Made by a program: the position numbers and the translations under genes. The notes under the pieces were generated by a model, which saw only the letters and a program-made list of their open reading frames with translations, ran no database searches and was not told the origin of the DNA. Below, one piece after another: positions 1 through 7,093 of a stretch of DNA of 7,962 nucleotides. Position 1 is the stretch's first letter. Each line of letters begins with the position of its first letter. The stretch lies in the NCBI GenBank assembly GCA_913030785.1, contig CAJWER010000130.1, positions 1 through 7,962 on the forward strand. The letters run 5' to 3'. The DNA is from an uncultured Chloroflexota bacterium. Its GTDB lineage: Bacteria > Chloroflexota > Dehalococcoidia > Lucifugimonadales > CAJWER01.

Positions 1-222
1 TTGCCCGCCTCGGGTTATGGCCTCTATGGCATGACGGGTGGCGTCTGGGAATGGTGTGGTCAGGACCCTTCCGATTCGGGAGGTCAACGCACATTGAAAG
101 GTGGAGCCTGGAGGATGGTGAACCCAGAGGAGCGTGCCGACTGCGTCTCCAGGCTGATGATGTCGGCGGACAAGGAGGGGGCAACACCCTTCGGATTCAG
201 ATGTGCGGGTGACGTGGAGTAA
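1..222 (+). CDS. FGE-sulfatase domain protein, C-terminal end (5' truncated by window)
   Basis: This is the last 73 residues of a protein whose reading frame is open to the left edge; the first codon in the window is internal. The sequence runs GYGLYGMTGGVWEWC, then RTLKGGAWRM, then a Cys-Val-Ser-Arg stretch and a final GFRCAGD. This is the canonical end of the formylglycine-generating-enzyme (FGE/SUMF1/PvdO-like) fold: Y-G-L-x-x-M-x-G-x-V-W-E-W, R-x-x-x-G-G-x-W and G-F-R. By my alignment from memory with true FGE, the second active-site Cys (the C-A-A-R one) may be kept, while the first, five residues earlier, is a Glu. A sulfatase-activating role is therefore doubtful, and another role for the fold is more likely. 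No sulfatase gene is visible nearby. The stop TAA lies 67 bp before a lipoprotein gene that has its own strong ribosome site. A degraded relative occurs at 7404-7801, with about three quarters nucleotide identity over the last 54 bases. The family call is firm; the substrate is unknown. Confidence 0.88.
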   Translation: MPASGYGLYGMTGGVWEWCGQDPSDSGGQRTLKGGAWRMVNPEERADCVSRLMMSADKEGATPFGFRCAGDVE

Positions 223-242
223 GCGTCGGTTCGTGCCAACCC

Positions 243-271
243 GTCCCCGGGGTACAAGATCTCCTGGGGAC
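243..271 (+). promoter_or_regulatory. Intercistronic hairpin between FGE gene and lipoprotein gene (copy 1)
   Basis: The arms GTCCCCGGGG (243-252) and TCCTGGGGAC (262-271) pair over ten positions, two of them G-U, around a 9-base loop. No T-run follows, so it is not a standard intrinsic terminator. It ends 4 bases before the AAGGAG ribosome site of the lipoprotein gene. A possible role is mRNA processing, stability or translational tuning between two co-transcribed genes. An inverted repeat sits at the same place in the second module (7825-7850), which supports a function. Confidence 0.5.
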
Positions 272-275
272 TCAC

Positions 276-281
276 AAGGAG
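276..281 (+). promoter_or_regulatory. Ribosome binding site AAGGAG fixing the start at 290
   Basis: AAGGAG lies 8 bases before the ATG at 290. It selects this ATG over the in-frame GTG-type start at 203, which lies inside the FGE gene and would put 29 charged residues before the signal peptide. Confidence 0.8.
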
Positions 282-289
282 AGAGTTCC

Positions 290-846
290 ATGAGATACAT
301 ACTGCCGGCAGTGCTCATTTCCACTGTGATGTTTGGATGTGGCGGGCCCAAGAACACGGACCTCAACCCCGGGGCCAATGACAAGACCATCGAAAGTATG
401 CCCGATTGGTTCCTCGACAAACCGAGCGACCCGAGCTACCTGTTCGCCTCGGCGACGATGACGAGCCGTGACCTGCAAATGGCGTTGACGAAGTCCAAGA
501 CCCAGGCGCAGCGCGACCTCGCCGAGCAGCTCGGGACGAAGCTCGGCGCGCTGACGAAGCAGTTCCGTGAAGAGGTAGGCGCCCAGGAGGATTCCGAGCT
601 CATCGAGTCGTCCACGGAGGCGATCAAGCTGGTGACCCAGCAGACGCTGAACGGGGCCCGCATCGACAAGAAGGAAATCACGCCGAAGGGGGCATCTACC
701 GCGCCTATGTGCTGATGAGCCTGCCCATCGGGGAAGCGAACAAGGCCCTCATGGAGCAGATCCGCGCGAACCGGCGCCTCTACACCGAGTTCAAAGCTTC
801 GAAGGCCTTCCAGGAACTGGACGCCGAGCTCGAGAAGGGACAGTAG
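290..846 (+). pseudogene. LPP20-family lipoprotein, broken by a -1 frameshift at 688-692
   Basis: The ATG at 290 opens a lipoprotein signal peptide with the lipid-accepting Cys at residue 17, followed by Gly-Gly-Pro. A P-D-W-F motif at residues 38-41 and an A-x-x-A-x-x-D-L-A-E-Q-L helix follow, the hallmarks of LPP20-type envelope lipoproteins. The original frame stops at 713-715 after 142 residues. Immediately before that, at a run of five G (688-692), the -1 frame continues the family pattern through G-G-I-Y-R-A-Y-V-L-M-S and runs on to TAG at 844-846. Restoring one G gives about 185 residues, a normal family length. The break is thus either a recent one-base deletion, a sequencing slip in a homopolymer, or a true ribosomal slip, since the G run allows the glycyl-tRNA on GGG to re-pair one base back. 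LPP20 proteins are outer-membrane-associated lipoproteins whose molecular role is mostly unknown. A second copy starts at 7872 with the Cys at the same residue. Confidence 0.8.
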
Positions 847-874
847 GCGCCGAGGCATACGGGATGGTAGCGAG

Positions 875-1615
875 GTGACCGCCCCGAGAGTGGCCGGGGC
901 GATCGCCTCGCTCACCATCCTGCTGTTCGCGTGCGGCGGTCCCCCGCTGCAGGCGACGAAACCCGCCAGGGAGAATCGCTATCCCGCGTTTTTCGTGAGC
1001 GGCTCCTTTGAGCCCTACGGCATCGGGATGAGCCCGATCTACCGCGACCGGGCGCGGTCGGACAGCGTGGCGACGGCCATGGCTCTGCGCGGGCTGTCGT
1101 GGGCGCGTCACGTCCGCGTCAGGGGAGAGAAGCTGTTCCAGGTGCGTGGCGTGGGCGACCTGCACTTCCGGGGGCAGGATGTGGAGCTCCTCGATGCGGC
1201 CCCCGTCCGCGCGCAGAGCACAAGGCTGGACACCTGCGTCCTCGACGATCGCGTCTGGGTCGTGGCGCAGGGCCCTGGCGCGCTCTGCGCGCAGATGCAG
1301 ATGTTCCCTGAGACAAAGCCCGCCTGGTTCGAAGAGCTGCCGAAGAAGAACGGCTGGACCTTCGCCCACGGCGTGTCGGCCCTGTCCTACAAGGATGAGG
1401 CCGGCTCGTGGGAGGTGGCGACCTACCGGGCTCTCGTCGAGCTCGCGGTGGACCGCAGCGCTCGGCTCGGCAGCCTGGAGCGCAGCACGACGGGGGCCGT
1501 CGAGGGAGCGATGCGGGTCCAGGTCGACGCCGAGCTGGTCGGCGCGCGCATCGTCGGGCGCTGGCGGGATCAGAGGAACGTGCACGTGCTGGCGGCGAGT
1601 CAGGTCGCACGATAG
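875..1615 (+). CDS. Putative lipoprotein with an LPP20-like C-terminal half
   Basis: A GTG start at 875 gives 246 residues. It is the only sensible start, because the ATG at 864 meets a stop after four codons; the ribosome site before it is weak. Residues 1-20 form a lipoprotein signal peptide with lipobox L-F-A-C (Cys20), again followed by Gly-Gly-Pro. I do not know a named family for the whole protein. Residues 149-200 hold P-A-W-F, then a glycine-rich strand and an Ala-rich helix (A-T-Y-R-A-L-V-E-L-A). This is the same order as P-D-W-F and its helix in the upstream LPP20 protein. Residues 36-80 have a weaker echo of the same plan, so the protein may be a tandem of two diverged LPP20-type domains. 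The gene starts 28 bp after the upstream frame and ends 10 bp before the vWA gene, so co-transcription is very likely. It is probably a periplasmic or outer-membrane lipoprotein working with its neighbours. Confidence 0.78.
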   Translation: MTAPRVAGAIASLTILLFACGGPPLQATKPARENRYPAFFVSGSFEPYGIGMSPIYRDRARSDSVATAMALRGLSWARHVRVRGEKLFQVRGVGDLHFRGQDVELLDAAPVRAQSTRLDTCVLDDRVWVVAQGPGALCAQMQMFPETKPAWFEELPKKNGWTFAHGVSALSYKDEAGSWEVATYRALVELAVDRSARLGSLERSTTGAVEGAMRVQVDAELVGARIVGRWRDQRNVHVLAASQVAR

Positions 1616-1625
1616 AGAGGTGAAG

Positions 1626-2864
1626 ATGAGGAGAGAGAGCACGCGATGTGCCCTGATCGGACTGGTCGTGGCCAGCGTCGGCTGGCCCGGCTCCAGGGCC
1701 ATAGCAGCGGACTGCTATTCCTGGCGGCCCGAGCCGCCGGTGCAGCACTTCGCCCTCGTCGTCGATGCCAGCGGCAGCATGCAGGGTCACGCCATGGAGT
1801 CGGCCATTGCCGGGGCCTCTGCCTTCGTCGAAGGGACGAGGGACGGCGACAAGGCCATGGTCATCGCCTTCAACGAAGCCGTACACGAGGTGCACGGGTT
1901 CACGGAGCGGAAGAAGGATCTGCGCAAGGCGCTTTCGAAGATCTCCGCCGGGGGCGGAACGGCGCTGCACGACGCCATCGCGCGGGCGGTCCTACGCTTG
2001 TCCTCGACCCAGGGGACGCGGGTCATCATCTACCTCACCGACGGCGCCGACACGGCGAGCCGCCTGACCCTCGATGACGTGGTGCAGCAGTGTGTGGCCG
2101 AGGTCGTCCTCGTCTACGGGATCGGTCTGGGTGACGTGGATCAGGCAGCCCTTGAGCGCCTGAGCGAGGCCACGGGCGGGACCTTCGAGGTCGCCCGGGA
2201 CACCTACCAGCTGAGCCAGCTGTACCAACGCGTGCAGCAAACCTACTACCAGGGCTTCGCGCCCCGACTACGCGCCGGCGGCGCCTACTCGATCCGCTCG
2301 ATCCCACGGGGGCTCTCCGTCCTGGTGGATGGAAAGCCCGTCGGCAAGACGCCCCTGAAGCTGGAGGGCTGGACCCAGGGCAACCACCAGGTCCAGATCC
2401 GGTACGAGCGCGGGACCTGGACCTGCGATGCCCCCGCCCGGGTGGGGCAGCGCACCCTGATCGACGCCCGGGACGAGGATCTGGGATATGATCTCTGGGT
2501 CGCCTCGATGCCCCACGGGGCCAGCGTGTTCGTCGACGACGCCTACGTCGGAACCACGGGCATGCGGCCTCTGAATCAGGACTCCAAGCGCTGGGCGGAG
2601 CAGGTGAAGCGAGAGGCCGGGCATCTGAGGATCCCGCTCGTGCCGCCCGGCAAGCACGTACTGCGGGTCGTGCCCCTCGCCGAACAGGCGGAGATGGGCA
2701 ACGCGAGGGAGCTGGCCGTGCAGATAGATCTCGGCGACGAGGAAACCGTGCTACTCGTCGATCTGATGCGGGGCCGGCTGCTGGATGACGAGGGGGTGCT
2801 AATTGAGCGGGAGCGAGGGGACCGCATCGACGACGCCTTTGGCGAGCTGGACGACCTAGAGTGA
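1626..2864 (+). CDS. Exported vWA domain protein with two PEGA-like modules
   Basis: The ATG at 1626 is chosen because AGAGAGGTGAAG lies directly upstream and a Sec signal peptide follows (basic start, hydrophobic core, A-I-A-A before Asp29). The longer upstream extension in this frame is only an overlap with the previous gene. The mature protein ends at residue 412. Residues 40-210 are a von Willebrand factor A domain with a complete metal-ion-dependent adhesion site: Asp47-x-Ser49-x-Ser51, Thr112 and Asp139 in T-D-G. Metal-dependent ligand binding should therefore be intact. Residues 221-260 form a PEGA domain (S-I-P-R-G-L-S-V-L-V-D-G-K-P-V-G-K-T-P-L), and residues 288-365 look like a second, more diverged one with a long insert (M-P-H-G-A-S-V-F-V-D-D-A-Y-V-G-T-T). 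PEGA modules are surface or periplasmic domains found with adhesion and signalling proteins. The C-terminus is strongly acidic. No transmembrane anchor or sorting signal is seen after the signal peptide, so it is probably periplasmic or held by the two lipoproteins encoded upstream. Confidence 0.88.
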   Translation: MRRESTRCALIGLVVASVGWPGSRAIAADCYSWRPEPPVQHFALVVDASGSMQGHAMESAIAGASAFVEGTRDGDKAMVIAFNEAVHEVHGFTERKKDLRKALSKISAGGGTALHDAIARAVLRLSSTQGTRVIIYLTDGADTASRLTLDDVVQQCVAEVVLVYGIGLGDVDQAALERLSEATGGTFEVARDTYQLSQLYQRVQQTYYQGFAPRLRAGGAYSIRSIPRGLSVLVDGKPVGKTPLKLEGWTQGNHQVQIRYERGTWTCDAPARVGQRTLIDARDEDLGYDLWVASMPHGASVFVDDAYVGTTGMRPLNQDSKRWAEQVKREAGHLRIPLVPPGKHVLRVVPLAEQAEMGNARELAVQIDLGDEETVLLVDLMRGRLLDDEGVLIERERGDRIDDAFGELDDLE

Positions 2865-2999
2865 GATGCGGTGGCAAATGCCCTGATGGGTTTATCCTAC
2901 ATTGTTAACGTTCTTGATGGTGTCACTGTGAGGGTTGAGCCTTACAGATTACTGACATCGCTTGATCCGGCGGGGATTGAATTGGTTCTGAATTTTTGA
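2865..2999 (+). other. Short open frame after the vWA stop, in the same frame; possible gene remnant
   Basis: The 158 bp between the vWA gene and the giant gene contain one notable item. The vWA frame stays open for 44 codons after its TGA (2862-2864), to a TGA at 2997-2999. From the ATG at 2886 this reads 37 residues with a mixed hydrophobic, beta-like pattern. Its base use already resembles the low-GC gene downstream rather than the vWA gene. There is no ribosome site before 2886. It may be the tail of a lost gene brought in with the downstream island, or chance. I see no terminator in this gap. Confidence 0.25.
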
Positions 3000-3024
3000 G
3001 GCGGGTCCGAGGTTTGGTTATAAT
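2996..3024 (+). promoter_or_regulatory. Sigma70-like promoter overlapping the start of the giant gene
   Basis: TTGAGG (2996-3001, four of six matches to the -35 consensus) and a perfect TATAAT (3019-3024) are separated by the ideal 17 bp. Transcription would start near 3030-3032, at or next to the in-frame ATG at 3032. That predicts a leaderless or nearly leaderless mRNA. No good ribosome site precedes either ATG (3023 or 3032), which fits. The match could still be coincidence, because TATAAT is partly made from the 3023 ATG. Confidence 0.45.
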
Positions 3025-6000
3025 GAAAAACATGAGAACCATTTCGGCTATTCTGCGGGCATCTGCTTGTCTTCTACTTGCACATCTGAGTTGTGCTGAA
3101 AAACCAACGATAGACGATTTTGTCGAAACGACGATATCGGGTACGGTAACGAGTAAGAAGGACAACACTCCCATCGAAGGTGCGGCTGTCTCAACCCAAC
3201 CTCTTACGACCGCAATAACTACGAATGCGGAAGGCCTGTTCGTCATTAACGTACAAGGAATCGAGTTGACAACGGACTACAAGGTTATCGTTTCTGCCGA
3301 TGGGTTTGTTACGGGTGAAGTGCCGATGAAGGTGACGGTTGGTCTAACAAACGGCGTGGATATCGGGTTGGTTCCTCTCGAACCTGAGCTACAGCTGAAA
3401 GAGGACTTGATCCGATTCGGAGTGGGGGAAAAGACGAAATTCTTGGCCATAACGAATGCGGGCAACGCCTTGCTGGAGTGGGAAGTTCAGATCGCAGAAG
3501 TCCCGTGGCTTGAAGTGTTGTATGATGGCAATTCTCAATCAGCCACTTTTACAGGAAGTACTCCGGCAGAACAAGAAACGGTTCTGAAACTGAGCGTCGA
3601 TAGGGGGGCAGCTACGGAGAGCGAGGAGGAGTTTACGACTTCTCTGTATATCAATCCAACCACCGGTGGTGCCGGACGCGAGGTGGCCATTGAGATGGTC
3701 AAAGAACTGCCCATGGGTGAGCTTAGGGTGTCGCCCGTAATCCTTGATTTCAGCAATGAAGCGAGTAAACTCAGTCTTCAGATTGAGAATGTAGGCGAAG
3801 GCGATTTGGAATGGCGGGTTGAGAAGAAACCTGATTGGGTTGTCACAGTACCTAATGACGGATCCATTGCACAGGGCGAGGCGGGGATCAGCCTTAGTGT
3901 CGACGCCGATCGGGATGATTTAAGTCTCATTGAGAAAATGAACGAGGGGATAATCGAAATCCTCTCGTCGAACGGGACTCAATCAGTTCAGGTTAGGATT
4001 TATGTCGAGGTGCCTACAATATCGCTCGACGGCCCGCGCACCATCCGTTTTGGGGCACTCAAAGATGAAGAAGAACTTAAAATCGAGAATATCGGGTCAG
4101 GAGATCTTGTTTGGCAATTTGCGGGGATGCCCGAATGGTTGATGGTCGAACCGGCAACAGGCGTGGCGGGGATAAGCGCTTCAACTGTCACGCTTGTCGT
4201 CGACCGAGCGGGTATTGCCGAAGGCGAATACGAGAGCACAGTCACATTGGAACACAACTCCAAGAATCAATCCGCAATTGAGTTAAGGGTCAGTGTCACT
4301 GTCACTGCTGCGCCGAGGTTGGCGGTGGGATCTGCACAACTCGAATTTGGGGAGGATAAGCCGAGACTGTCGTTTGAAATCGAGAACTCCAACAACGGGA
4401 CCCTCGATTGGGAGCTCTTGCCGGATGTGGCTTGGTTGGTAGTGGACCCATTAGAGGGCAGCCTGGGTATGGGAGAAGCTGTTGTAATCAATGCGACAGT
4501 CACTCGCAGTGGTTTGCCCGCTGGCAACCACCCGGGTGAGATCGCGATTTCGTCCAATGGCGGGCAGACCAATGTCGCTGTTCAAATGCGTGTCGCACAG
4601 GCTGCCGAACTTTTGGTAACACCTGAGGAAATGGATTTCGGGGAAACACTCGTCGAAGGAATCGTCAACATATCCAATATCGGGACCGGTGAACTAAGTT
4701 GGACGGTAAACGAGGAAATCGACTGGTTGGCTGTGGATGTTGCACAAGGCCAGTCTTTGGGGGCCGAAACAGACACAGTCATGGTGACCGTACGGCGCGC
4801 GGACCTGGAGGCTGGATCGCACAGTGCTACCCTGACGATTGAATCTGATGGGAGATCGGTCCCACTTAATGTGTCAATATTCGTCGGAGCGGAAAGGCAA
4901 CTGACAGTTTTCCCGCAAGGACTCGATTTTCTCCCGCATCAAGATGAACTAAGCATCACCCTGGAAAACAGCGGCAATATCGCGTTAGAAGCGGTAGTAG
5001 CGAGTTCCGTCGAGTGGGTGCGCGTAGAGGGCCAACATTCCCTCGATCCGGGACAGAATATTGATGTTGTAGTAGTCGTTGACCGCGCGGCGTTGCCCAT
5101 AGGCACGAACGAGGGTGTAATTCGGATAAGTGGTGGGGAAGAGCAGCTTGAACTGACGGTATCGATACAGGTTGAACGGGCGATGCTTGTGACCCTTGCC
5201 GATGTCGTTATCCTGACTGCAGATTCGCCAGAAGGGCATGTTGCCGTCAGCAACGACGGGAATATTCCCCTGCTATGGACTGCCTCCTTACAACCCACGT
5301 TAGCGGCGTTGGTATTGAACCCAGAATCGGGTACTATTCAGCCGAACCAGACGACGGAGATCGTTGTGGGAGCCGACACCTCTGGTCTGGCCGGAGGTAC
5401 GTATGAATCCACCTTGGAAATTGAGTCTAATGGAGGCGACAAGAGCATCCCTATTACGCTTCAGGTAGGGGAGCATCTCGCGTTGGTTCTTTCTCCCGAG
5501 GGTCTCCATTTTGGCCTCTATGATTCGAGTGCGACTGTCAGCCTAATCAATAGGGGTAATGTCGAATTGGCCTGGGAAGTCGAATCGCCGGCTTGGGCCC
5601 GCATCGTGCCAGACAATGGCCTTATTGGGTTGGGTGATACGCTGACGGTAGCAGTTCAGCTCGATCGCCGCGATCTCGCTATCGATGATTATTCAGGCGC
5701 GATCACCTTCACCTCACGGGCAGGGACTCAATCCCTGCCCGTTGATATGCGGGTGCCTGGGTCGATTTTTGCGGTATCGCCGCTGTCGTTGGTTTTTGCC
5801 GTGGGTCAGGGCGAGGCGTCGCTGGTGTTGTCGAATGCGGGGAATATCGATTTGTCCTGGGCGGTGGATGGGGCATTGACCATCCCGTCGTGGCTGGAGC
5901 TGGAGCCATTGAAAGGCAGCCTCGAGGCGGGTGGGGAGTCTGTGGTGTTGTTACGCGGCTTGCGGACGGGTCTGAAGGCAGATACGTATACGGCCGAGGT

Positions 6001-7093
6001 GTCGTTTGTCTCGGGCGACAGTTTATTGGTGGTGTCGGTAGAGATGAACGTGGCGGAGGAGCCGGTGTTGGTGGTTTCGTCGACGGAGGTGGATCTGGGT
6101 GCCGAGGTCTCGTCGACGACATTGTCGTTGCGCAATACGGGTAATGCGGCGCTGACGTGGGAGATAGAAGATCCGGAAGCGGATTGGCTGACGGTGACGC
6201 CCATGGCCGGCGCGCTGGTGGCGGGTGCCGAGGTGGAGGGTGCCGAGGTGGAGGTGACACTGTCGGTGGACCGTGACCTGATGGCTCCTGGGTCGCATAG
6301 CCAGGTGGTGTCGTTCGTCTCGGGCGGTGGCGATCACCAGGTATCGGTGTCCGTGGAGGTGCAGCGGGCCCTGCTCGTGCTGGAGCAGCTGTCGGCCGAA
6401 TTTACGGATCAACTACCAGTGCAGGTTGTTGAAATTGAGAACCACGGGAACATGGCACTCGAATGGGAATTCACCAATAGTATCCAATGGTTGGAACCGT
6501 CCGTGGAATCGGGTACTATCGCCCCGGGCATGAGTCAAGAAATCGAACTTGAGATGCTTTATAGTGAAATAGGGCCTGGAACTCATACTGCGTCCTTGCA
6601 AGTTAGTAGCAATGCAGGGGCTGTCGAGATATTGGTAAGCGCGATTGTAAGCGGCGATATGAGCGTATACGCACTGTTTGAGCGGACAAAATCGCCAGAA
6701 TTCAACGAGGCCAAAACAGGCGATGTAATAGAATTACAGCTTTATGTGAGGTTAGCTCCCGAGATGACGGGATGGGCGGCGCAGTTTGACTTTATTGAGA
6801 CTGAGTTTGCATTCCACGAATTTGTGCCCAGCGACTTTATTGCGGACTTCAACTCGCTGGTCGATACCGGGTTGAAGAGTAGGGTCGTGGTGGGGGGTGT
6901 TGTGTTGGGCTTTGACACCGTAGGGGAGGGTGATGGATTGTTGGGCACTGTTAAGTTTGTCGTGAAGGACGGTCTTGCTCGTAGTGGAAAGATACGCATG
7001 ACGAAATTTTCGTATCGGCCTCCTGAAGGAGGCGAGACTGTTGTCGATGTTCTTATCAGTGCGGTTGTAGTACGTGCAGATAGTGGGGGTTAG
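3023..7093 (+). CDS. Giant exported protein: carboxypeptidase-regulatory-like domain, 11 BACON-type repeats, cohesin-like C-terminus
   Basis: The ATG at 3023 gives 1356 residues; the ATG at 3032 would give 1353. A TTG at 2996 would add nine residues that do not improve the signal peptide. Residues 1-24 are a hydrophobic export signal ending H-L-S-C, an imperfect lipobox, so lipidation is possible but unsure. Residues 38-119 fit a carboxypeptidase regulatory-like beta-sandwich (I-S-G-T-V, T-P-I-E-G-A-A-V, T-N-A-E-G-L-F). From residue 120 to 1210 there are eleven repeats of 96-110 residues, starting near 120, 230, 331, 429, 526, 623, 719, 818, 914, 1014 and 1115. Each carries N-x-G-x-x-x-L-x-W, a W about 14 further on, a P/E-x-x-G-x-(I/L) turn and a V-x-V-D-R strand, as in BACON and choice-of-anchor D domains. 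Residues 1211-1356 have G-D-x-I-E-L-x-L-Y-V, W-A-A-Q-F-D-F and G-D-G-L-L-G-T-V-K-F, as in cohesin-type domains. No enzyme domain or sorting motif is seen. It is probably a long surface stalk presenting a binding module. Confidence 0.88.
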   Translation: MKNMRTISAILRASACLLLAHLSCAEKPTIDDFVETTISGTVTSKKDNTPIEGAAVSTQPLTTAITTNAEGLFVINVQGIELTTDYKVIVSADGFVTGEVPMKVTVGLTNGVDIGLVPLEPELQLKEDLIRFGVGEKTKFLAITNAGNALLEWEVQIAEVPWLEVLYDGNSQSATFTGSTPAEQETVLKLSVDRGAATESEEEFTTSLYINPTTGGAGREVAIEMVKELPMGELRVSPVILDFSNEASKLSLQIENVGEGDLEWRVEKKPDWVVTVPNDGSIAQGEAGISLSVDADRDDLSLIEKMNEGIIEILSSNGTQSVQVRIYVEVPTISLDGPRTIRFGALKDEEELKIENIGSGDLVWQFAGMPEWLMVEPATGVAGISASTVTLVVDRAGIAEGEYESTVTLEHNSKNQSAIELRVSVTVTAAPRLAVGSAQLEFGEDKPRLSFEIENSNNGTLDWELLPDVAWLVVDPLEGSLGMGEAVVINATVTRSGLPAGNHPGEIAISSNGGQTNVAVQMRVAQAAELLVTPEEMDFGETLVEGIVNISNIGTGELSWTVNEEIDWLAVDVAQGQSLGAETDTVMVTVRRADLEAGSHSATLTIESDGRSVPLNVSIFVGAERQLTVFPQGLDFLPHQDELSITLENSGNIALEAVVASSVEWVRVEGQHSLDPGQNIDVVVVVDRAALPIGTNEGVIRISGGEEQLELTVSIQVERAMLVTLADVVILTADSPEGHVAVSNDGNIPLLWTASLQPTLAALVLNPESGTIQPNQTTEIVVGADTSGLAGGTYESTLEIESNGGDKSIPITLQVGEHLALVLSPEGLHFGLYDSSATVSLINRGNVELAWEVESPAWARIVPDNGLIGLGDTLTVAVQLDRRDLAIDDYSGAITFTSRAGTQSLPVDMRVPGSIFAVSPLSLVFAVGQGEASLVLSNAGNIDLSWAVDGALTIPSWLELEPLKGSLEAGGESVVLLRGLRTGLKADTYTAEVSFVSGDSLLVVSVEMNVAEEPVLVVSSTEVDLGAEVSSTTLSLRNTGNAALTWEIEDPEADWLTVTPMAGALVAGAEVEGAEVEVTLSVDRDLMAPGSHSQVVSFVSGGGDHQVSVSVEVQRALLVLEQLSAEFTDQLPVQVVEIENHGNMALEWEFTNSIQWLEPSVESGTIAPGMSQEIELEMLYSEIGPGTHTASLQVSSNAGAVEILVSAIVSGDMSVYALFERTKSPEFNEAKTGDVIELQLYVRLAPEMTGWAAQFDFIETEFAFHEFVPSDFIADFNSLVDTGLKSRVVVGGVVLGFDTVGEGDGLLGTVKFVVKDGLARSGKIRMTKFSYRPPEGGETVVDVLISAVVVRADSGG
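5756..6405 (+). other. GC-rich mosaic segment covering repeats 9 and 10 of the giant gene
   Basis: Codons switch abruptly to GTG, CTG, TCG, GCG and GAG near 5756 and switch back near 6405. As hand-counted samples, 4081-4140 has 29 of 60 G+C, while 6061-6120 has 39 of 60, the same as 2101-2160 in the vWA gene. The edges fall close to the borders of repeats 9 and 11, so whole repeat units were probably exchanged or added from a GC-rich relative. Edge positions are good to perhaps 20 bases. Confidence 0.7.
6224..6253 (+). repeat. Perfect 15-bp tandem duplication inside repeat 10
   Basis: GGTGCCGAGGTGGAG occurs twice head to tail (6224-6238 and 6239-6253). It is in frame and adds Gly-Ala-Glu-Val-Glu twice. 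It makes repeat 10 about five residues longer than its relatives. The two copies are identical, so the event looks recent (slipped replication). Confidence 0.9.

Larger units (their letters stand above)
3380..6652 (+). repeat. Eleven tandem ~97-residue BACON/choice-of-anchor-type protein repeats
   Basis: The repeat units begin near 3380, 3710, 4013, 4307, 4598, 4889, 5177, 5474, 5762, 6062 and 6365. The period is 96-101 residues, except for the first unit at 110. They are alike as protein (N-x-G-N/x-x-x-L-x-W core) but well diverged as DNA, so most are old duplications. Such strings usually form extended rods on the cell surface. Within the first repeat a Pro-Thr-rich insertion and a degenerate second half mark it as the most divergent unit. 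Confidence 0.85.

Noticed and set aside
203..289. Upstream start for the first lipoprotein
   Set aside because: It would begin inside the FGE gene and block the signal peptide; AAGGAG at 276-281 points to 290.
1146..1625. Upstream extension of the vWA frame giving 572 codons
   Set aside because: It overlaps the lipoprotein gene almost fully, is Arg/Ser-rich without motifs, and would bury the clear signal peptide starting at 1626.
791..1702. Long antisense open frame of 303 codons
   Set aside because: It lies opposite the 875 lipoprotein in GC-rich DNA, has Arg/Pro/His-rich low-complexity composition, and shows no ribosome site or motif.
2035..2877. Long antisense open frame of 280 codons opposite the vWA gene
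   Set aside because: Extreme Arg/Pro/Ser composition, typical of a shadow of a GC-rich gene; the sense strand has a complete MIDAS and PEGA motifs.
5709..6260. Antisense 183-codon frame opposite repeats 9-10
   Set aside because: Pro/Ser/Thr-rich shadow produced by the GTG/TCG-rich codons of the GC-rich mosaic segment.
3380..6652. DNA repeat array or CRISPR-like array
   Set aside because: The periodicity is at protein level (about 291 bp units with diverged DNA); there are no short identical repeats with unique spacers.
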